A stretch of DNA of 17,971 nucleotides. It comes from Entophlyctis helioformis. Its lineage: Eukaryota; Chytridiomycota; Chytridiomycetes; Chytridiales; Chytriomycetaceae. The notes beneath the pieces are model-generated. The model saw only the letters and a program-made list of their open reading frames with translations, did not search any database and was not told the origin of the DNA. The position numbers and the translations under genes are program-made. The DNA lies in NCBI GenBank assembly GCA_025526915.1, contig JAHLKH010000350.1, positions 1 to 17,971 on the forward strand. Reading direction: 5' to 3'. This document shows, piece after piece, positions 1-8,040 of the stretch; position 1 is the first letter of the stretch; every line of letters starts with the position of its first letter.

Positions 1-341
1 GCAGCTGCTGGTGCTGCTGGCGGCTCTGCAGTCGTCGTCGGCGTTGCTGTCTTGCCTCGCTTGGCTGCTGCTGTCTTGGGTCGCTTGGCTGGCTGGTCTG
101 GCTGACGTCTTGGCTGCCGCTCTCTCCAACGGCCGTGTCGGCTTCAGCACGCACATTGTCGGTGCTGTCCAGAGCGTCCGGCCGCTCGGCCGTGCCCTTC
201 GGACGGCTCTTCACACGGCGCACATGCCTGTCGCTGTCTGCTGCTTCTGCTTCTTTGTCTGCCGTCCGCCGCCTCAACTGCATCGTCACAGCCGCCTGCT
301 CGCTTTGTGGTTTTCGCGGCAAGATCCACTCGACGCGATCG
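1..341 (-). pseudogene. N-terminal fragment of an ankyrin-family gene, frame-disrupted, running off the left edge
   Basis: This stretch is a diverged copy of the 5' part of the ankyrin-repeat gene at 1160-2541. On the minus strand both copies encode RSRRVDL, then TKRA.GCDDA, then PQSEQAAVTMQ in an alternative frame, then a hydrophilic S/Q/E-rich segment with a shared HVRR motif. The similarity runs from about 80 to 341 here and from about 2281 to 2526 in the other copy, and stops at the same point in both (the bases CGACGCGATCG on the plus strand). No single frame stays coding-like throughout: one frame ends at 144, while another stays open to the window edge. Any F-box-like and ankyrin part would lie outside the window to the left. 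The start codon is unclear, because LINE-like sequence begins just upstream. I take it as a partial, probably decayed paralogue; sequencing indels could also explain the frame changes. Confidence 0.5.
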
Positions 342-344
342 CGG

Positions 345-900
345 CCATCTGCTGCATTCGAAAGACGCCACTGACAAGGCGGTCGAGGCAGACGCAGAGG
401 CAGCCAAGGCAGCCAAGCGAGAGGCCAATGAGATTTGCCGTGCTGGAAGCAGACGCATCAGGCGGCTTCGAGCTCGACGGTTGGATCAACAAATGTGGAG
501 AGCCGCAGCCACCACCTGAACCACCGACTTGCTGTTTTGTTGGAACGACCTGGCAACAGCCATCTCCGAGATGAGTGGACGCAAGGCATCCGACGACGGC
601 ATCCCTGCGTCGTTCTACAAGGCGTTCGATGCAAAGATCCCGCCGGAGCTCCAGCGCCAGCGATCGCAGCAGCCGGCGTCTCGGGAGCAGCACAGTGGCT
701 GATGAGTGTGTGCAGCACCATCTTCGAGGACGCAGTCATTCCAAAGACATGGCAGTCGGCGTCATCGTCTCGCTGCCAAAGAAGGGCGATCTGAGCGATC
801 TGTCCAACCACCGCGGTGTCTCGCTGATCCATACCGGCTTGAAAGTGCCATGCAAAGCAGTGCACATGCGGCTCAACACATTCGTCAAGGTAAAACCTCA
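345..900 (+). mobile_element. LINE (non-LTR retrotransposon) reverse-transcriptase fragment, frameshifted
   Basis: Three reading frames together give the start of a LINE reverse-transcriptase domain. From about 540 one frame reads DLATAISEMSGRKASDDGIP followed by ASFYKAFDAKIPPELQ, the usual 'A...GKAPGPDGIPAEFYKAF' block. From about 700 a second frame reads WLMSVCSTIFEDAVIPKTWQ. From about 752 a third reads VGVIVSLPKKGDLSDLSNHR then GVSLIHTGLKVPCKAVHMRL, matching the 'IPKKGDLSDLNNYRGISL...KVL' block. At about 310-515 a basic segment (EAAKAAKREANEICR, RRIRRLRARRLDQQ) could be the region between endonuclease and RT. The endonuclease, the catalytic FADD box, the zinc knuckle and a poly-A tail are all absent here. 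At least two frame changes and the truncation make it a dead 5'/3'-truncated copy. The LINE piece at 9675-10300 lies on the opposite strand and covers a different part of the protein. Confidence 0.75.
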
Positions 901-1159
901 CAACGCAGAGCAAACACATCTTCATTCCAACAGCGAGTCTGGGCTATCCAGTCGTCACTTGCTTGTTGCTTGCAGTTTCTTGATGGCCGACTCGAGTCTC
1001 TCGATTGTGACCAAGGTGGCATATGCTCGGTGTGTTTCTGCAAGCAGCGCTCGTGCACGGTCCAGTGGGAGGCTGCCAAGCAGATAGCGACAATATCGGC
1101 ATGGTAAAGCACTTCGAGTTCAACTGCGTATCCATATTCTACCGCGTACTGCAGCATCT
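901..1159. other. Stretch with no recognised gene
   Basis: Between the recognisable RT block and the ankyrin stop codon I see only short open frames without motifs. It may hold decayed LINE sequence or the 3' flank of the ankyrin gene; neither can be shown from sequence. Confidence 0.4.
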
Positions 1160-2541
1160 TCAGCCTGCCTTCTTGCCGGCTTTGCTTGGTTCGTGACAGC
1201 CTTTGGAGCGCATGTACTGGACGACGTCATCGTGTCCCATGAAAATGGCGCCTTCAGCACATCGAACGTGCACTCTTCGCCGCAGATCTCGTGCAGCCAC
1301 TGCACAACATGGAGACGCCCATTCAGGGCTGCAGAGCTCATCGCCCCCTTTGTGGACACTTCTGTCCTGTTCTCGTGGAGCCACTTGATGACATGAAGGT
1401 GACCGTTGCGAGCCGTGCAGCTCATGGCATCAGGCGTACATCCTTCCGTCCTGTTGGCATGCAGCCACTTGACAACGTGCAAGTGGTCGTTTTCAGCCGC
1501 GTAATCCATCGCATTGGTCGTGCATCCTCGTTCTGTTCGTGGATCCACTTGACGACATGAGATGACCGTTGCCAGCCGCCTCGTCCATGGCTTCAGTCGT
1601 GCACGCACGCCCTTATCAAACAAGTACTGCACAACGTCGAGGTGTCCGTATCGTGCTGCTTGCTCAACAGCCTGTTGCCAGTACTCGCTTGCCGGATCGT
1701 GTTTCGCCATCCAGTGCTGGAGCGTCTTGTACTCGTCGTCGAGGTGCTTGAGCAGGTCGAGGCAGTCAAAGCGGATGGCCATGCGAGCAAGTACGATCGG
1801 ATGCGTAAAGTCGATCAGATCAAACCAGCCGTGCCGCATGGGGATGAGCATCAGTCGGCGGCTGTCAAAGTAAACGCCATAGAACGATTTTGTCGTAGTT
1901 GTTTGTTGTGTGCATCGTGTCTCGCATACTCGATCTCGGTTTGTTGAGGAAAGCGCTTGCAGAAGACGGTCGTACATGGAGCGAGAGTGGTGCAAGCAGC
2001 AGTCCGTTGTCGGCTGTCAGATAAGGGTCAGGCAGCAGAGCCAGATCGGCCGTGCCAGTCCACCTTGAACGCATCGATCCACAGCTCCAGCCTGGTCGCT
2101 TCGTCGAGTGTGGCCGTGTCGCCGAGCAGTCCGCACAGGAAGCGAGTGAGCGGACCGGCGTGCCTTGAGGATCATGGCGTGGATCTCGGCGGGCTTGCCG
2201 GTCCCAGTGGCTGTTGCCGAAAGCGAGGTCGCCAGTGTCTGGCGGCACCACATAGCGAGGCACACCTGGCTGTGCGGTCGCTTGGCTGGGCGCTGGTCTG
2301 GCAACCCTGGCTCGACGGCTTGGCTGCCACTCGCTCCAACGACCTGCTCGACCACAGCCGGCTGCTCGGGCCGTGCTATGCAGCTGGCTCTGCAGACGGC
2401 GCACATGCTCGTCGCTGGCCGCTGCTGCTGGCTCTCCGTTGTCTGCCGTCTGTCGCTCCCGCCTGCATCGTCACAGCCGCTTGCTCGCTTTGTGGCTGTG
2501 AGGACAAGATCCACTCGACGCGATCGTCCAACAAGAGCCAT
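1160..2541 (-). pseudogene. F-box-like ankyrin-repeat protein gene, broken by multiple frame changes
   Basis: Read on the minus strand from an ATG at 2541 (MALVGRSRRVDL), the product begins with TKRASGCDDAGGSD and a hydrophilic coiled-coil-like region with DEHVRRLQSQLHS. An F-box-like stretch follows in three frames (NSHWDR, then KPAEIHAMILK, then HAGPLTRFLCGLLGD), continuing RLELWIDAFKVDWHG and, after another shift, DLALLPDPYLTADNGLLL. The longest open frame (1120-1995) carries ankyrin-type repeats of about 28 residues: ARYGHLDVVQYLFDKG, AAENDHLHVVKWLHANRTEG, ARNGHLHVIKWLHENRTE, ALNGRLHVVQWLHEICGE. Near 1245 the frame shifts again and the protein ends GHDDVVQYMRSKGCHEPSKA, stop at 1160. Near 1575-1600 two compensating shifts restore a further repeat (AMDEAAGNGHL, HVVKWIHEQNE). 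At least seven frame changes in 1.4 kb suggest a pseudogene. Such proteins usually act in protein-protein interaction; the F-box part would suggest ubiquitin-ligase targeting, which is only inference. Confidence 0.72.
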
Positions 2542-2978
2542 TGCAACACATGAGGATGTGGGACATGCACCGACACGGCATGCCATGGTGCAACAGTGTG
2601 GCTGGCGTGGCAAACTTGGCGTGCGGGTTGGTCCATGGCGGGACATGGTGCGAAGCGTAAACTGCGGAGCAGATGCAGAGACTCGAGGCTGATGGGTTTA
2701 GCAGACTCGCTGCAAGGCATCACTTGTGGTGATCCAGTCTGAGCTATGGGCACAAGCAGTGCACTGTTGGGAAGTGACCCAGTTGGATTGTTTCCAACGA
2801 GCCTGTGCCATGACTTGTGCGGGCGTGATATGCGAGCATTTGGAATGAAGCATCCCTTGCTCCATCCGTCCGCAGGTCGTCTGCAAAGTCACGATTCGCC
2901 ACTCTGCTGGCCACAATGTGATGTGAACAATAACCAAGATTAGTGTATGGCATAGTCGAAAAACCGACAAGGAGGAAA
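2542..2978. other. Intergenic stretch, nothing recognised
   Basis: This lies between the ankyrin pseudogene start and the tRNA. Open frames here are short and show no motif. It would hold the old ankyrin promoter and the 5' flank of the tRNA gene, but no element can be pinned down. Confidence 0.4.
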
Positions 2979-3049
2979 GCAGGGGTAGTATAGTGGTAGT
3001 ACGTCACGTTGTGGCCGTGTTGGCGGCGGTTCGATTCCGCCCCTCTGCA
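2979..3049 (+). tRNA. tRNA-His (GTG anticodon)
   Basis: A full cloverleaf of 71 bases can be drawn. The acceptor stem is GCAGGGG (2979-2985) with CCTCTGC (3042-3048), one G-T wobble. The D arm is GTA/TAC around TAGTGGTAG. The anticodon loop is TTGTGGC (3009-3015) with anticodon GTG at 3011-3013. The T arm is GGCGG/CCGCC around TTCGATT (3025-3041). Discriminator A73 at 3049 is the eukaryotic cytosolic tRNA-His state; the extra 5' G(-1) would be added after transcription. The core resembles yeast tRNA-His (TAGTATAGTGG at the A box, GGTTCGATTCC at the B box, 3028-3038). No intron is present. Two oddities: the outermost anticodon-stem pair is T-T (3004/3020), and CCA follows directly in the genome (3050-3052), where eukaryotes normally add it enzymatically. 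Confidence 0.93.
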
Positions 3050-3054
3050 CCACC

Positions 3055-3059
3055 TTTTT
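3055..3059 (+). terminator. RNA polymerase III terminator of tRNA-His
   Basis: A run of five T begins six bases after the end of the mature tRNA sequence, the usual Pol III stop signal. Confidence 0.85.
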
Positions 3060-3216
3060 GCCTCATTTTTGCTTGGTGACATCCAGACAGTCGGTCAATG
3101 CGTATGCTGCCCTCGTGCAGGCGGCGCTCGCCTTTTTGCTGGATACGCACGGCCACGAGCTCTTGTGAGCATTGGCATCATCTAGAAACCAACCAGCGGG
3201 ACAATGCTGTCAGGGG

Positions 3217-3222
3217 TTTATT
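3217..3222 (-). promoter_or_regulatory. AATAAA polyadenylation signal overlapping the TUP1 stop codon
   Basis: On the minus strand AATAAA overlaps the TAA stop (3220-3218). Its position fits a very short 3' end, but cleavage site use cannot be read from sequence. Confidence 0.4.
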
Positions 3223-5541
3223 CAGTTGCCAAGGCATCCAGATTCAAGGCAGCCACAGGGCCACCAGCGTTTACTCGCTTGTTTCTGCCACAGACATTGC
3301 GCCGTTTTTCGCCGCGTCCGATCCGTCCGTTGGGGGCGGCAGCCGGGACAGGAGCAGCCGCGGTTGTCGGCGGCGGGAAATCCAGGTCGAGATCCATCTC
3401 GCGCTCCTCGCCCTCTTCCATCTCCATCTCTGCGTCGCCGTCGTCATCCTTGTTGCACGGCCACGGCTGGCTCTACAACGGGTTTCGTCTGTGGAGCGGC
3501 GGGTGCTGGCGCGGGCCGTTGGGGCTGGAGATGCTCGCAATCCAGAACGCTCTGCATCTTGGGGCTGATCGGCCGATGCATGCGTGGTGAGGTAGGACGC
3601 CTCCGTTGGAAGCCTGCTTGGACATATCAGCAGCGCCAGGGGCGGCAGCCGAAACAGGAGGTGCAACTTGAGCAGCGGATGCAGCAGGAGAAGGGGCTGC
3701 ATTGGACGGCGCGCCACCAGAGGTCGTGGCTGCTGCCAGAGGACCTGCAGGCTGCACCGCGGGCTTTGGCGGGGCGGCCGACCCCGGAGCAGGCGACGCG
3801 GCATGGTAAGCCTGCGGCTGCGCCTGCGCTGCCATAGAGTTGTGCGATGCCAAAGGTGCAGGAGCTGGTGAGGCGGCACGAACAGACGACGGCCTTGGCT
3901 CGCCTTGACATCGAGCCTGGGAGACGGAGCAGGTATGGTGGGCGTCGATGCAGCAGGTGCCGGCTGAGCAGAAGCCGGTGCGGCAGAAGCATTGGTGACG
4001 TTGGGCTTGACATCTGGCACCGGCTGTGGATCCGTGCGACGACTGACGCGCCAGATCCGCGTGCGCATGTCGCCCGAGCCCGTGGCCATGAGACCGCCGC
4101 TGACGAAACCGCTATGCTGATGACGGAATTGCGGTGGCCAGAGAGCAGACAGACAGGGACAGCCGTTGGAGTGGTGCCGGGTACGGAGCCGTCCCAGATC
4201 GTCACGTGGCGATCCTTGCTCGCGCACACGATCCACTCAATCTCAGGAATGGGGATCGAGCTCCACAGAGGACGGCCTGGCGATCCACGGCACCCAGCGA
4301 CGATCCTTTTCCGGGGAACGCGACCGAGAGGATAAAGTCCTTGTGGCCTCTAAACACATGGCGGGGGCTTGGTGTTGATAAAGGTGCGGCTCTTGCGGGA
4401 CGTGTCGGCAACCGTGCCCGGGGCAAGAACTGGCGCGGCAGGAGGCGGGTTGGGTTGGCCAGCTGGTCGAGTGTGTTTTGCGACAGATCCCAGACGCGCA
4501 GGGTCTTGTCGAGCGAGCCAGAGACAAGCGAAAAGACCGGTCGGCGAAAAGGCAACAGCGTACACAGAGTTCAAGTGGCCAACAAAACGCTCGAGGAGCT
4601 GTCCCGTGCGGGTATCCCACAGGCGGATTGTGTCGTCAATCGTTCCCTGTTGGATGAGCGCATATCCGTTAGCATCGTGACGCCAAAGAAAGACTGCTCG
4701 GTGGCGGCACACGTACAGCAGCAACGCATCGGCTGTCAGACGGACGGATGGCGACACTCGTGACGCCCGTGTCCTTGGACTGGTCGGTGTTGGGCGAGCG
4801 GGTGGGGTCTTCGTCGCAGGACAGCGTCATGAGCGACGCACCAGTCTCTGGATCCCACAGTCTGACAGTGCGGTCGCCACTGGCAGACGCAACAAACTTG
4901 CCGTCCTTTGACCAGTCGATTGAGTAAATGTCCAGCTGGTGGCCCGACAGACGCGACTTGATGGACTGACGGTTGATGTCGCAGATGCGCACCAGGTGGT
5001 CTTCGGCGCCAGACGCAATAAAGTTTCCGTCGGGCGAAAAGGCAACCGACCGGACGTAGTAGTCCTTGCGAGACGTGTCATCGACCAAGGCACTGCAGAC
5101 CACCAAGCACGCGAGTCAGTGTACGAGTCACGACGGCAGAGGCCGCAAGACGACAAAGGCACGAACCAAACACGCTGGAACGTCTCGACATCGTAAATCT
5201 CTGTGCTCTTGCTGCAGCCAACACCCAGATAGCGGCCATCTGGCGAGAAGCGCACGCAGCAGACAACGCTCTGCACGCGGAACGTGTGCACCGGCTCCAC
5301 ATGAAGCGGTGGGTTGCGAGCAGACTCGGACTCGGGGTTGACGTAGCAGGCGTAGTCTTCGCCCAAGATCCGGCCCTCGTCAGACGCCTTGCGTGCGTCA
5401 AAGTCGATAAAGCCAGTCGTTGGAGCATTGTCCACGTGCGGGGTCGCGGGTGCAGCCGGCTGCATGGCGGTTGCAGCCGAAGCAGTGCCGTTTGCATCTC
5501 CCTGGTGTGTCGACCAATGTCAGAGGACAGTAGCACAGAGA

Positions 5542-5576
<35 letters not shown>

Positions 5577-7215
5577 CAAACACAGTCAACCTACCTGAGG
5601 GGGACGCTGGGCCGATTGCTGCATTGGCATGGCCTGAGGCGCAGCGGTGCGTGGCTGGACACTTCCGCTTGGGGGCGTGGCCGTTCTGCCTGCAGCAGGG
5701 GGATATCCCTGCGCCCAGCGCCTGTCCGTTCTGGCCATGCTGGCCCTGCTGGTACGAGGCGCTCGGGTGGCCGTGCATAGGTGCCATCTGAATGGCGTGA
5801 GACAGCATGCAGAGCAACGTCAGATCAGACCCTCGCGCGTGCATCTGTCTCGCCTGCCTCTCGCCAAGCCAGGGCATTGCAAGAGACCGACTTGCCTGCG
5901 ACGTGTGTGCCTCTGATAGAGGAGGCGGGCCCTTCATGCCCTGCGGTGTCAAGACAGGCGTGGACACGGTGGACGGCAGCTTCTGGCGCTGCGTGGGCGG
6001 CCCTGACAACGAGCCGTCGTCCAGCCGCATGCGCTTGGCAGGCACATTGGCGTCGTCTCCGTTTGCATTCGTCATGGCGTGGTCTGCTCTCGCACGCACA
6101 AACGCCGGAATCCAGGCAAAAAGACACGCCGGTTCAACGCTCGTCAGTCGTCTGCCTGTCGCGCGTATTCACGACGAGCCAGGCGTGCCAGCAAATGACT
6201 CACCAGGATGCTGCTGCATCATGTGGGGAGCAGGCTGCTGCAGAGACTGCGGGTGCTGCGGGTGCTGAGGATGCTGAGATGCTTGCTGCTGCTGCTGTTG
6301 CTGTTGCTGTGGCTGCCGTGCACGCGCGTCGCGCTGTGGCAGATTGGGAGGGCCGCCCGACGCACTTGCAGTCATGCTGGCGCCAGACAGCGGCGGGTAC
6401 TGCTGCGATGGCTGCTGCTGTTGCTGATGCTGCTGCTGATGGGAGATGATGCTGCTGTTGTTGAGAGCTGAGTACCTCAACTTCGCGGCGGAGCTTGGCA
6501 ATCTCATCCTCGTACTGCTGCTTGATCTTGAGATGCGTGCGCTCAAGCTCGTTGAGAACCTGCTGAAAGGCAGTCATCTCATTGAGCTGGCTCGAGACTG
6601 GCGAGCAGCACGATGATCCGCCAGTTAATGATACAATGCACGGAAGAAAGGAATGCCAACCAACACGGTACACAATCGGCCAGTCAGTTGGTCGGTCAGT
6701 CAGTCAGCCGATTGAGCTGCCACTTCCATCCTCTCTCGGCAGGTGGACCACTTACGCTTGTACTCGGCATCCTCCTTCTGGTACTTCATGAGAGTGATCT
6801 CCTTGAAGACCTGATCGACTTCCTTTCGCGCAACGTCAAGCGCCTCGACGATTCTGTTTTGCGAAATCGTGAGCGGCGGCCCTTGCGGCTTGGGCGAGTG
6901 CGGGATCTGCTGCTGGTGCTGGACAGCGGCATGGGCAGCATTCCCAATGCCGCTGCCGACAGCGGGTCCCGACTGAGGCGGCTGCTGCGACGTCACAGCA
7001 TGGCTTGGATGGTGGTGCTGCTGTGACTGGATGGGCAGAGCCGCGTGCTGCTGCGATGGATGAGATGGATGGGGCTGCTGCGGCTGCTGCTGGACTTGCT
7101 GTCCCTGCACCTGCTGCCCTTGCGGGGCATGGTGGGTATGGTGCCCAGTTGATAGAGGCGGCAGCGACGGGGGATGGTGGTGGCCAGGCGGCGGCTGGCC
7201 CTGCACCTGCTGCAC

Positions 7216-7246
<31 letters not shown>

Positions 7247-7440
7247 GGGTGCTGCGGATGCTGCGGGTGCTGCATGGCATGCGGGTGCGGGTGCTGCTGG
7301 TGCTGCATCTGGTGCGGCATGCCCAGCCCGCCCGACGGACGGCCCTGTGGAGGGGCCTGCGAGGGAGGCGGTCCGCCCGGGCCGGAGCCGCTGCCTGGAC
7401 CGCCAGGGGCTCCAGAGCGGTATGCGTTGGTCGCGGACAT
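3218..7440 (-). CDS. TUP1: Tup1 general transcriptional co-repressor (spliced, with several frame breaks)
   Basis: Tup1 forms a tetramer that binds Ssn6/Cyc8 and is brought to promoters by DNA-binding repressors; it acts in the nucleus through histones and Mediator. The start is the ATG at 7440 (MSATNAYRSGAPGG). Residues 1-195 are P/Q/H-rich with HPQ repeats. The Tup_N helix (RIVEALDVARKEVDQVFKEI, then QKEDAEYK) ends exon 1 and continues across a spliced junction as LSSQLNEMTAFQQVLNELER. After a Q-rich and S/T/P-rich linker come seven WD40 blades, with SVVCCVRFSPDGRYLGVG, SVAFSPDGNFIASGAEDHLV, IYSIDWSKDGKFVASASGD, GTIDDTIRLWDTRTG, LVSGSLDKTLRVWDLS, GHKDFILSVAF...SKDRHVTIWDG and GHRNSVISIAV...MATGSGDMRTRIW. 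Proposed exons: 7440-6756, 6597-6204, 6083-5896, 5787-5595, 5501-5167, 5092-4717 and 4646-3218. Frame changes are needed near 5710, 4535, 4260, 4103, 3905, 3575 and 3448, and near 6436-6475 unless that is a microintron. A P/A-rich tail with an acidic segment and the end NLDALATE is unusual. The family call is very secure; the exact protein is not. Confidence 0.93.
4647..4716 (-). other. TUP1 intron 6 (70 bp)
   Basis: The donor is GTACGT, the acceptor is CCAACAG, and there is an exact GCTAAC branch point. Phase 0 splicing gives DSRCVAA-GTIDDTIRLWD, the middle of a WD40 blade. Confidence 0.9.
5093..5166 (-). other. TUP1 intron 5 (74 bp)
   Basis: The donor GTTCGT is reached after TG, the acceptor is TCTGCAG, and there is a CACTGAC branch-like site. 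Phase 2 splicing rebuilds a Cys codon and gives VETFQRV-C-ALVDDTSRKDYY, matching the Tup1 blade 1/2 boundary. Confidence 0.8.
5502..5594 (-). other. TUP1 intron 4 (93 bp) containing a tetranucleotide microsatellite
   Basis: The donor is CAG|GTAGGT, the acceptor ACACCAG, with a CTCTGACA branch-like site. Phase 0 splicing joins MQQSAQRPPQ to GDANGTASAATAMQP, leading into the first WD40 blade. Confidence 0.85.
5547..5578. repeat. (GGCA)8 tetranucleotide microsatellite
   Basis: Eight perfect GGCA units lie inside TUP1 intron 4. On the transcribed strand they read GCCT and sit between the donor and the branch region. Confidence 0.95.
5788..5895 (-). other. Probable GC-AG intron of TUP1 (108 bp)
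   Basis: The junction CAG|GCAAGT is the classic consensus for the minor GC donor class. There is a branch-point-like ATCTGACG about 30 bases before the acceptor CCATTCAG. The segment is divisible by three and has no stop, so it could also be translated, adding 36 residues. Those residues (ASRSLAMPWLGERQ...) do not look like the surrounding Q/P/S linker, which favours splicing. Confidence 0.65.
6084..6203 (-). other. TUP1 intron 2 (120 bp)
   Basis: The donor is GTGAGT after CATCCTG, and the acceptor is GAGCAG. Phase 1 splicing gives HP-D-HAMTNANGDDANVPAKRMRL, which reads on as a typical Tup1 linker. Confidence 0.82.
6436..6475 (-). other. Possible 40-base microintron, or a single frame change, in TUP1
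   Basis: The coding frame moves between LRREVE and the Q-rich stretch HQQQHQQQQQPSQQYPPLSG. One reading is an intron with donor GAG|GTACTC and acceptor CATCAG, which keeps phase 0. The alternative is a one-base indel within the CAG-rich tract. Both frames stay open here, so the sequence does not decide. Confidence 0.35.
6598..6755 (-). other. TUP1 intron 1 (158 bp)
   Basis: The donor GTAAGT follows AAG-C, and the acceptor is CGCCAG. Splicing in phase 1 joins the two halves of the Tup_N helix (EYK then LSSQLNEM) with no frame problem, which strongly supports the call. Confidence 0.88.
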
Positions 7441-8040
7441 GATCTGGCGGGTCGTTGCGTCGAGGCAGCGCGGACAAGGGAGCGGGCGGAGAGCGAGGCA
7501 AGGCAAGGGCACACAAGATCCGTCGTTGCGGGTTGCGGGTTTGCGGTGGCAGGCAGGAGCAGAGCGGTGGTGGTGGTGCAGTGGTAGTGCAGTGGTGGTG
7601 CGTGGGCAAGCGTCAGTTCAGACTCGCTCTCGCAGGCAGGAGCACAAGCGCAGCAGGCCGTCTGGTGGGCAGGCGGGGCAGTCTGGCTCTGTCGGCCGTT
7701 TGGCTGCACTGCAACAACTGGACAGACGGACGCCGACAGACGGACGGGCGGGCGGACAGCCTTCTGCCATCCATGCCAGATGTGTGCGTGGGTGCCTTCT
7801 GCCATCCCTCGAAGCGTCTGCACCCACTTGAACCGACGCTGGAGAGCAGGCGGGCAGTGACGTTGAGATAGCGAGCGGCACAGCGCCTAAACCAAAACTC
7901 ACGCTGGCTTTGTGTTGCTGCTGCCGCTGCTGCTGTTGACAACAACGACAACGTTCACCACGATCGTTGCACAAGGTTGGCAACGTGGCTCGACGTGGTT
8001 ACACAACTCTCCCTCCCGGCTGAAACGGCAGAAGCGGCAG
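7441..8040. promoter_or_regulatory. Shared upstream region of TUP1 and the divergent WD40 gene
   Basis: This roughly 600-base gap separates the start codons of two divergent genes and so must hold both promoters and 5' leaders. It is GC-rich with imperfect GGTGGT/GCAGTGGTAGT repeats (about 7568-7607) and CAGACGGACG repeats (about 7728-7755). I see no convincing TATA box. A frame that stays open from about 7891 into the WD40 gene contains no ATG before 8041. Confidence 0.55.

Noticed and set aside
7005..7442. Long plus-strand alanine/glycine-rich frames opposite TUP1 exon 1
   Set aside because: They mirror the TUP1 glutamine and histidine codons and show no independent motif.
7912..8040. A leucine-rich, signal-peptide-like start before the WD40 protein
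   Set aside because: The frame there begins at GTG, not ATG. The LLLPLLLL text comes from CTG repeats in the untranslated region, and the first ATG is at 8041.
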